This document shows, piece by piece, positions 55,724-64,000 of a DNA stretch of 64,000 nucleotides (positions are counted from its first letter, which is position 1; each line of letters starts with the position of its first letter). A program made the position numbers and the translations under genes. The notes beneath the pieces are model-generated. The model was not told where the DNA came from. It made no database searches and was given only the letters and a program-made list of their open reading frames with translations. The DNA is taken from contig JAIQDT010003547.1 of assembly GCA_021521415.1 (NCBI GenBank), positions 229,331-293,330 of the forward strand, read 5' to 3'. Source of the stretch: Bidens hawaiensis (lineage: Eukaryota > Streptophyta > Magnoliopsida > Asterales > Asteraceae).

Positions 55724-58700
55724 TGTAACGATTCCGACTAAACCAGGTATACCCTAACCGGTAGACAGTAGTTATGTTATATTTAATGTCGGGTACATGA
55801 ATTACCATAGTAATTATACGGGAATACATGGTTCACTGTATTGATTGTACGTGAATATATAATTCATCGTATTGAATATGCGATTAATCGATCGATAGTT
55901 ATTGAAACCCGAAAGAATCGAGGGTTCAATTATAGACGATATCTATAATATTTAGTGATTTTACGAAGCATTAATGCTTCGGGATAAGTAAAGTACGGCA
56001 CAGAAAAAGAATTTCAATTTAATGGTACGTCGGTGCGTTAAACGAAACCTTAATACCAAACCGAGCAAGAGACGATCGATCAAGACGCAAAAGATGCGCA
56101 ATAATTAATAATATGATGTTTTAAGTTTATAAATGTCATGGTTTAAGTTTTTAAAGTTTTTAAATCGGTTCTATATAAATTTCATTTTTTAGCCGAAAAC
56201 GACCGTTTTAGCCTCGTTTTAAGCCAAGTTAAACATTTAACCGAAAAACGAACTAAACCAGATTATCCAAAACATTATCCGGATTGCGGATATCCAAACA
56301 TGTGGCTAAGAATGAAGAGGTGGGTCCCACCCCACCCCTTTACTTGTGCCGATCGGAATGGGGTAATCCCCCCTAGCCTTCATTTCTTTTTTACATCAAA
56401 CATTCTCCATGATCTTCAATCCTTTCCACTTCATGATCCAAAAACCCGGAATTTTAGCAAGAAAACCGAGGTAAGAATCGAGTTATTTGCGTGTTCATCT
56501 TCGTTTCTTGAGTTTATTTGCAAGAAAATGAGGTTTCAAAGATGAAAACCGATTCTTGCATGATCAAGTGATGTATACGGGTTATACAAGGGATCTTGGT
56601 CCAAGAAAGGAGTTAAATGAACCAAGAACGAATTTTTACGGTTTAAACTTTAGTTTTGAAACAATAACCGAAACCATAGTGTAAGAGGCTTGATCGTGAG
56701 TGTAACTTGCTTGGTATTGTGGTATGATGGTTGTAGGTTCTGTATGTAGTGGTAGATAAGGCGGAAAGACGAGTTTGTAGCTTGTAGTGGCGGAAAACGA
56801 AAGGTATATTCGGTTTATGTTCGGTTTTGGAGTTTTTGGACAGATTGTTGATGGTTTAGAGTTAAGTCATGAAATTTTACAGAGGTGTTAAATACAAGAA
56901 AATATGAGTTCTGTGAATTTTTGGTAATTTTTGGACAAAGGATGAATATTTGGTGAATTTAATGCTCGGTTTTGGCTAAAAATGGTGAAAAATAGTTAAA
57001 TATCATGAAAAATTCTTGAAAATTGCAGATAAGCTTATTACATCAGTTGGAGAAGTCTAAGTAGGCTTTTTGGTTAAACGAGTTCTAGGGTTTTCTAGCT
57101 CGGTTTTAGTGAAAATGGCATGTAAAGAGAGATTTTGGTTTTGGAAAAATTACAGGGGATTATGTGGATGGTAGGGGACTTCCAGGAAAAATTTGGGATT
57201 TTTCTAAGGTCGTTTGGTATTTACGACATATTTAGTGTTTAAATGGTGTTTAAAAATAGATAAATAAATTTTAAATATAAAAATTAATTCTGGAAATATT
57301 TTTATAAAATTCCCCACTATCAAAAAGTGATTTGTGCAAAATTTCAAGATCCGAGATTAAACGGATAATTATTTGTGCAAAAACAAACTTTTAAAGTTTA
57401 AAACGCGTAAACCGGTAAAGTTCGCATAAGCGAGCTGACTGGTGTATAAAAACCCTAAAAATGAACTATTTTCATATAATTGAGTTAAACAAGTAAAAAT
57501 AAATCATCCGAAAATAATTCGGATGATTTGAGTAATTTTAACCGATTTAACAGTTTCCGGTACGCTAAAGACGGAAACGGGTCCCGCGGCCAATCGGGGC
57601 GTCTAAACCGAGTACTAATTTCACCACTTTAATTAAATTATCGGTCAATCACTATTTTCGGGTCGTGTGTGACCAAACTCATTTTTGAAAACGTAAAAAC
57701 GGATAACCGTGCTAGGCACGCAAAACGGGGAAACGAACTAATATTAATTTTGACTATTGAACTCTAAACGATATCATAATCTGAGTCCGGAGAAGTGTTT
57801 CTGGGTTAACATTGCCCCCGGAATGGGTACAGTACTGGGTTAACAGTGTCCCCAGATGTACCGGTTAACACGGTTAAAGTTATATTAATAATGAGTGTAT
57901 AGTAACGATCGTAGGGATCATATTACAGATTGGACGTGTTACTGATAATGATTGTTGTTACCTGCTTGCATGTGCTAAGGTGAGTTTCACGAGCCCCTTT
58001 TTCTGAATTGTTTTTAAATATTTTCCCGGGGCGGAAAGCATGTTACTATTGAAATGTTTAAGTACATACTGGACGCATGGATTTGCGTGTATTTATAAAT
58101 GTTTGATTGAACGGGAATCGTACGGAATGGGTACAGTACTGGGTTAAAAGTGTCCCCAGATGTCTCTAGAAGTGTTTCTGGGTTAACATTGCCCCCGGAA
58201 TGGGTACAGTACTGGGTTAACAGTGTCCCCAGATGTCTCTAGAAGTGTTTCTGGGTTAACATTGCCACCGGAATGGGTACAGTACTGGGTTAACAGTGTC
58301 CCCAAATGTCCCTAGAAGTGTTTCTGGGTTAACATTGCCCCCGGAACGGGTACAGTATTGGGTAACAGAGGGTTCACTTGTGGGCTCAGCATAATTACAT
58401 CGATAATAATATTATTTTATGATAATGATTTATCATGGTTTACTCGAATTGTGAAACTCACCAACTATTCGTAGTTGACCCGTTTTCTCACATGCTTTTC
58501 AGGTACAATTAAGATGAAGTGATTGCTTACGTGCTAAGTGCTTGATGTGTGTAAGATTTGCGTGCGGGATGTTAGGATACATTACAATAAATAGAATTAT
58601 GTATCGTATTGTATGATGTGTGTATCACCTAGACGGTAATGAAATACGAGATAATGTAATTTGAAGTATATTAATGTATTCGGTTTTCTTTATAAACAAT

Positions 58701-58766
58701 GTGGTTGATATCAGAGGTGTCTGTTGCATCCCGTTTACGTTTCCGCTGCGGTTACGGGGTGTTACA
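55724..58766 (+). repeat. Gypsy-3 5' LTR (about 3.04 kb)
   Basis: The right end is set by GGGGTGTTACA followed by the primer site. The left end is inferred from the complementary TGTAACG at 55724, where similarity to the copia accessory ORF stops; only one LTR is in view, so this is less certain. It contains a 73-bp tandem repeat (58126-58374) and a diverged single copy at 57786-57866. TATA-like TATTTATAAATG lies at 58089-58102. ORFs in it (56300-56545) look fortuitous. Confidence 0.7.
58126..58374 (+). repeat. 73-bp tandem repeat in gypsy-3 LTR
   Basis: Units begin at 58126, 58199, 58272 and 58345 (last one partial), each exactly 73 bases. Each unit is itself a doubled half-unit: CTGGGTTAACAGTGTCCCCA and CTGGGTTAACATTGCCCCCG. 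Confidence 0.95.
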
Positions 58767-58771
58767 GAACT

Positions 58772-58783
58772 TGGTATCAGAGC
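58772..58783 (+). other. Gypsy-3 primer-binding site (initiator Met tRNA)
   Basis: TGGTATCAGAGC, five bases after the LTR end TTACA. This primer is usual for chromovirus-type gypsy elements. Confidence 0.93.
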
Positions 58784-60199
58784 CATTGGTTATAAAGACT
58801 TAGGATGTCTTTAAAAGATACCTAAAATATTACCAGTAGCTCAAGTATTATAGGATCTGAATATCAACTAATAATATATATAGTGACAATATCTGGATGA
58901 AGTTGGATGGACAAGTGAGTTATTATGGTCCGAAACATAATAACAGACTTGTCCGCACGAGGGAATTCAGGGGAAGTCACTGGGTACATTAATAGGTAAA
59001 AATGGCAACATATGTGTAAAGTATATAATATTATTTATACGTGCTAATGTGTATATATATGTATGTACATATCTTGTGGGCACATGTATTGAGAAATAGG
59101 ACCCGGATAAGGAACCGGGGGATGAAATAATAAAAGTACCGAGGATGCTGAAATTTCTAGAGCATCGGTTGATGATAAGTCTGACTTATCGGGCCATAGT
59201 TATGATAGTACCAAGTTAGATCTCCCGTTCGACATTAACCAGAAATATCTAGTAACCGTCACTCCCAACCATAATTAATAAATCCCTTACCCTACCAACA
59301 CCGGTACCGTATATCCTAATAACCCCATATGTTCACCCGAACCACCGACCCTCACGTACGGACGGACCTGTACCTGAACCCATTCTTATTCCATTAAGGT
59401 AAATAAATAAAATAAAATAATAATAATAATAATAATAAATTTATTAATAAATCAGCAGATAAAAATAACATATAGAAATATATATATGTATTTCTCACTC
59501 TCAACATATGAGGCATACCACCTCCAGATCGAGAATTACCGATTTTAACGAACCTAGAACGCCTGAGGACATTGACTGAGCAAGTGATAGAGTTTCCCAT
59601 AATAGTAATTGATAATATTTGAAGGCAACATGGGTTGCGCGATTACCTTGAACCTTGCAACTCCCTATGTTATCTTTCATACGTTAGATGCCTATACCCA
59701 TGTATACTCGAATAGAACGATTACCCATACACAAAGAGGTGTTGGAATCATTAAAGCATAGTTGGTTGTTCGTTCGTAGGTGGTATACCGTGTATGCCGG
59801 ATATACAAATAGACACGGATATTATAACTCCGTGGTACGTAATCGTTTGGTGCTCACGGTGAGCATGCATCGGTTATGCTGACATGCAGAAGGATATTGA
59901 AATCAAGCATATCAAACATTAATCTTTGTTGAGAAAGATCGATATGTCAGTTGGTGACAAGGGTTATGAAACATATTTAAAAGTTAACCGACATCAGGTT
60001 AAGTCCATATGTTATTATATTTGTGGGACATATATACTAGATACTGGTATGTGTAATATGTATGATAATAGTTGGTGTGTATGTGTACCTGCTGTTATGA
60101 TTGAGCTGGTAACGAGTTATACGGTGAGATTAGTATTGATTACTGCGTACGGGATGGGTACGGCAGAATGACATAAAAAGAGTAACTCCAATGATGGAG
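58784..60199 (+). other. Gypsy-3 leader and lost gag N-terminus
   Basis: No recognisable gag motif. ORFs at 59688-59882 and 59926-60171 match nothing known to me. An A/T-rich (TAA)n tract lies at 59398-59442. Confidence 0.5.
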
Positions 60200-61450
60200 A
60201 TTGATATGATTCAGTTGATTGCTCAAAGATAGCAGATGATGATACCGAATGTCGTATCACAGATCACTGCTAGTGTTGATGCAAATGTGATCGCAGAATT
60301 ATAGATCGAGCAATCACATGATTATGAATATTTCAACTCTTAATGTTATTACTAAGAGTGTTAATGTCCCACCGAATACTATTATGACTACAAGTATTAG
60401 TTATAAACTAAACATGAATAGTAGTCGTAATGAATTAGATCCGGTATGAAGGATATGTTTGTTGGTTGTGTTAAGGAAATTATTAATAGTTTACTGACGG
60501 TAAAGGGAGGGATAGATTAGTGAGTGGATAGAAAAGATAGAAATGGTTAAGGATATTGGTAAGAGTCTAGAACATTGTGTTGTGAAATATGCTACAGATT
60601 TGTTGGTAGATCATGTTGTATCGTGATGGAACACGATGGTACAAAATTATAGTTAGAAAATTTTTACTCAGATGATATGGTTAGAATTTAAAATTCTTGT
60701 GCTAGAGCACTTTTATTCGAGTAATTAAGTTCAGAGATTGGAAACTGAGCTATGGAAGATAGAAATGTTGTGTGCTGATCACTTAGAACACGCTAATCGT
60801 TTGAAGGAATTGTCATGTCTGGTAACATGGCCAGTTACTCCTGAAACTAAGCGAAGTGAGCGCTATATTAGTGACTAACTCCATCGATAAGGAGTATAGT
60901 CAATCCTGTGGAATATACAACCTTTGGAAGGGTTGTGTCACAAGCCAGCATTGATATATTTGACTCTATGGGAAGCAGACTGGAAGGACGTTAGGTGAGG
61001 CGTCGAGTGTCAAAGAAGAGGAATGATAAAGGTATAGTGCAAGATAGGCTTTTGAATAAGTAGGTATGTCCTACAACCCAGAATTATACTAAGACTATTT
61101 CTGGTGTGAAAACATGAACCGCATGAAGGGTCCTTCCCTAAATGTGGAAAATATGGTTATCGGCAGGAAGAAGAATGTCGAGTGATAGTAGGCCACGGGT
61201 GTGGTAAAGATGGATGTAATGCCCCAATCATAGAACCAATTGAAGCCATGTGAACCGGCAACCCCAACCCATTCATGTACAGCCACTCCGAACCCAACAA
61301 CTTCAATAACAATCCATCCAAAGAAATCAAATTATGCCAAACAGTTGTACTTGCTATGAATGTGGCAGTACAGAACGTTTCAAAGAGAAATTGCCCAAAG
61401 TTGAACCAAGGTGTCGTTGGAAGACGAACCTCATGACAAGCATCAACCTC
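60200..61450 (+). pseudogene. Gypsy-3 gag, decayed
   Basis: Broken frames give VQRLETELWKIEML (about 60730-60770), then ADHLEHANRLKELSCL and VTPETKRSERYI (to about 60875), the end of the Retrotrans_gag domain. A damaged zinc knuckle, CYECGSTERFKEKLPK (about 61345-61395), shows Arg for His and Leu for the last Cys. The protein cannot be made. Confidence 0.75.
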
Positions 61451-61900
61451 TGATCTAGCAAGGAGCCGTGCTTTTGTGAGTAATTCGAATAAAGCACGTC
61501 ATGATCCCAAGGTGGTATTAAGTATGTTGTAGTTTTAAATCAATAGGCTTCAGTGACATTTTTACGGTCTCCGATAGAGGTTAGTTCCTGTTAACCTCCT
61601 ATCATTTGGAAAGATACCGATTAGTGAAACTATAGAACCCTATACTGTAGAATCGCTAACGGTAAACCACTAATGGTTAGCTAAATTGTTCGGAATTGTC
61701 CTATATTTCTGAACGATTAACCTTTCCTTATTGACCTACGACCAGTAAAGTTAAGAAGTTTTGACGTAATAGCTAACATGGATTTGCTAACTCGACACGA
61801 AGCTGAAATCAAATATGAAAAGAAGCCGATTAGAAGCTGTCTTTCGGACGATGAAGCGATTAGATACAGAGAAAAGTGTACGATTTAAAAGAAAACATAT
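61451..61900 (+). pseudogene. Gypsy-3 protease region, active site lost
   Basis: SRAFVSNSNKARHDPKVVL (about 61465-61520) is the usual entry to the protease in this group, and ETIEPYTVESLTV and MDLLTRHEAEIKYEKKP the usual exit. The D-S/T-G active site between them (about 61540-61580) is not readable in any frame. Confidence 0.7.
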
Positions 61901-62640
61901 AGAAGATGTTCCGGTGCTACGTAAATATCCAGAAGTTTTCCCAGCATGACAAGTTGAAATTCGTATCGATCTAATACCAGGAGCGTATCCTATTGCCAAA
62001 GTATCTTACCGACTTGCACCAACTGAAATGCAAGAATTATTGGTTAAGGTTTTATACGACCTAGTTAGTCACCATGGGGTGCACCGGTGTTATTTGGGAA
62101 ATGAAGGACGGAAGTGTTAGGATATGTATTGATTAGGGAGAATTGAATAAAGTGACGATCAAGAATAGGTATTCACTTCTTCGAAGTAATGATCTGTTTA
62201 ACCAACTGCAAAGGGCGATTTATTTTTAGAAAATTGGTCTTAGATATAGTTATCACCAAATGAAAAATCCAAGAGGAGGACGTTGCAACAACAGCGTTTC
62301 GGACTCACTACGGCCATTATAAATTCTTAGTTATGCCTTTCGGGCTAACAAATGCGCCGGCAGCATTCATGGAACTCATGAACCGAGTCTGTAAACTTTA
62401 TTTTGACAAATTTGTCATAACATTCATTGATGATGTTTTGATATATTCGCAACGTAAAGAAGAGCACGAACGACGGTTAAGGAAAATTGTGGAAGTGTTA
62501 AAGCAAGAGGAGTTGTACGCGAAGTTTTTGAAATGTGATTTTGAATAAGGAAGGCATAATCCCTTGGTCATGTTGTAAAGCAACAAGGATTTCACATAGA
62601 TCCAAATAAGATAGAAACCATTAAAATTGTGCCAAGCGCC
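61901..62640 (+). pseudogene. Gypsy-3 reverse transcriptase, frameshifts and deletions
   Basis: RT starts EDVPVLRKYPEVFPA, then [20 protein letters not shown] and [11 protein letters not shown] (to about 62045). The fingers continue in shifted frames (LNKVTIKNRYSLL). The open piece 62333-62548 has MPFGLTNAPAAFMELMNRVC and the catalytic [22 protein letters not shown] (about 62590-62625) begins the thumb, and then about 60 residues are missing before RNase H. The catalytic Asp pair is intact but the protein is broken. Confidence 0.88.
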
Positions 62641-63292
62641 GATTTTAAGTCTCCCCGATGGAGACGATGGTTTTGTCGCGTATTGTGACGCATCGCGTAG
62701 AGGGTTAGGATGCGTGTTGATACAGAATAATAAGGTTATAGCCTATGCTTCCCGACAGTTAAAAGTACACGAGAAAAATTACACTACTCATGACTTAGAA
62801 CTGGGAGCGGTTATCTTCGCACTTGAAATCTGGAGACATTATCTCTACGGTACGAAGTGCACCATCTTCACCGATCATAAAAGTTTGCAGCACATATTTG
62901 ATCAGAAGGAACTGAATATGAGGCAAAGAAGATGGGTCAAGTTGTTAAGCGATTATGACTGTGACATCCTTTATCACCCCGGCAAGGCTAACGTCGTAGC
63001 CGATGCCTTGAGTAGGAAAGATCGGGTTAAGCCATTGCGAGTGCGAGCGCTGGGGGTGATAGTCCAGTCGAACCTTTTGGACCTGATTCGAGTCGCTCAA
63101 CGTGAGGCGTTGAAAGAGAAACAATTGGAAAAGGAGAGACTTTACGGCAATAAGAAGAATTTCGAAAAGCGCGTGGACGAAATTCTCTATTTCAAAAATC
63201 GGGTTTGGATCCCGACCCTCCATGACCTTCGTGAATTAATCATGGACGAAGCGCATAGATCGAAATATTCCATACATCTGGGATCGGATTAG
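62627..63292 (+). pseudogene. Gypsy-3 RNase H and start of integrase
   Basis: The 221-codon open frame has [100 protein letters not shown] and [14 protein letters not shown]. The Asp, Glu and Asp of RNase H are all there. Residues after about 170 are the integrase zinc finger: the His pair in [17 protein letters not shown]. It ends at a TAG. Confidence 0.92.
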
Positions 63293-64000
63293 ACTATTGA
63301 TGATGCGGATATCTGAAAGGATCTTATTAATGGCTGAGTTGGAGAAAGATATGGATACGTATGTTGGAGGATATTTGAGTTATGCGAGAGATAAGGCTGC
63401 ACACCGAAAACCCTGGGGAACGCCACAACGACAGAAAATTCGCCAATGATAGTGGGAATAAATTACAATGGATTTCGGGACGAAAATTTCCAAGATATAT
63501 CAAAGGCATGAGGTAAATTGGGTAATCGCGGATCGATTAACCAATCCTCGCATTTCATCCCAATCCATGACGATTACCACAATGAATTCTCGCCCAAATT
63601 CATGATGGTGAAATGGTATCTCGTCGTGGAGTACTATTTTCAATGATCTCAGATCAAAATAGTCATCCTACTTCCATTATTGGAAGGCGGGGAAGGAAGC
63701 ATCGAGAGCTTGAAGCTTTCTATGGGTGAAGTAATTATCACCAATTTGTTAAATTGAAAATGGGCGTCAATCAAGCCATAAGATCTGAATTGATTCGAGA
63801 AACAACCAATCGGATTTATAATATTTAAGATAAATTGAAAGCAGCGCGAGATTGGCAAAGGATTTATGCCAAGATTCATAGGAAACCATTGTCACTGGAA
63901 AGAGGTGACAAGGCATTTTTAAGGCATCACCTTAGGGAGGTGATATGAGGTTTGGCGAAACCGAATATAGCTCCTTAATATATTGGACTATCTCCATGAT
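63293..64000 (+). pseudogene. Gypsy-3 integrase, decayed, cut by right edge
   Basis: Frames change often. Recognisable pieces are WVIADRLTNP (about 63520), normally WVIVDRLTKSAHF, and MISDQ near 63640. The C-terminal DKLKAARDWQRIYAKIHRKP (about 63830-63890) is followed by LERGDKAFL and then GLAKPNIAP-like remnants at 63950-63980, the region before the GPY/F motif. Catalytic residues cannot be confirmed. Confidence 0.82.

Larger units (their letters stand above)
55724..64000 (+). mobile_element. Gypsy-3: Tekay/Del-like chromovirus-type element, cut by right edge
   Basis: A 3-kb LTR, a perfect initiator-Met primer site, decayed gag, RT with FIDDVLIYS, RNase H and integrase, in the Ty3/gypsy order. 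The RT and RNase H strings are those of the Del/Tekay group. The chromodomain, if present, and the 3' LTR are beyond the right edge. The insertion is in copia-0's accessory ORF. Confidence 0.85.

Noticed and set aside
56300..56545. 81-codon plus-strand ORF as host gene exon
   Set aside because: It lies inside the gypsy-3 LTR and has no recognisable domain or splice context.
58126..58374. CRISPR-like regular repeat
   Set aside because: Units are contiguous without spacers and lie inside a plant LTR.

Overview
This window is plant nuclear DNA made almost entirely of nested LTR retrotransposons. I see no host gene, tRNA, rRNA or CRISPR array. A eudicot is certain enough. An aster-family (Asteraceae) genome is my best guess, because the long accessory protein next to the copia elements resembles a protein family I recall from that family's gene sets; I cannot check this. 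Nearly every coding region is broken by stops or frameshifts.

The layout can be read as a stack. The oldest element is copia-0 (+ strand). Its reverse transcriptase (RT) begins at 25667, stops at 25925, resumes at 51671, and runs through RNase H to 52638; a 3' noncoding block and the start of an accessory ORF (55553) follow. Copia-1 (- strand; 5' LTR 25085-25666) and copia-2 (- strand; 25926-51665, LTR to LTR, TSD TCATT) both sit inside copia-0's RT, about 260 bases apart. Two solo LTRs of the copia-1 family (54081-54606, 54715-55192) and a Tekay/Del-like gypsy element (gypsy-3, 55724 to the right edge) cut the copia-0 3' half.

Gypsy-1 (Athila-like, - strand, left edge to 13468) is inserted in copia-1's accessory ORF. 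Its 5' LTR was split by a decayed small copia element (copia-3, about 7062-12031). Copia-2's accessory ORF was split by Athila-2 (+ strand, 31409-39920), an element with gag and protease only. Athila-2's 5' LTR was in turn hit by a SINE-like insertion (32757-33078) with a 15-bp duplication.

Three observations stand out. (1) All three large copia elements carry the same kind of accessory ORF downstream of pol. (2) The accessory ORF is preceded by a TATA box and an element-specific motif array. In copia-1 (ATTCGTTA) and copia-2 (GCCCGA/GCTCGGA) the same motif fills the LTR U3, which suggests a second, internal copy of the element's own promoter; copia-0 has a different internal motif (CTTATACG) and its LTRs are outside the window, so it makes a prediction. 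(3) A noncoding block downstream of pol in copia-0 and copia-1 is clearly related to the block between two polypurine-like tracts in Athila-2, although these belong to different superfamilies.
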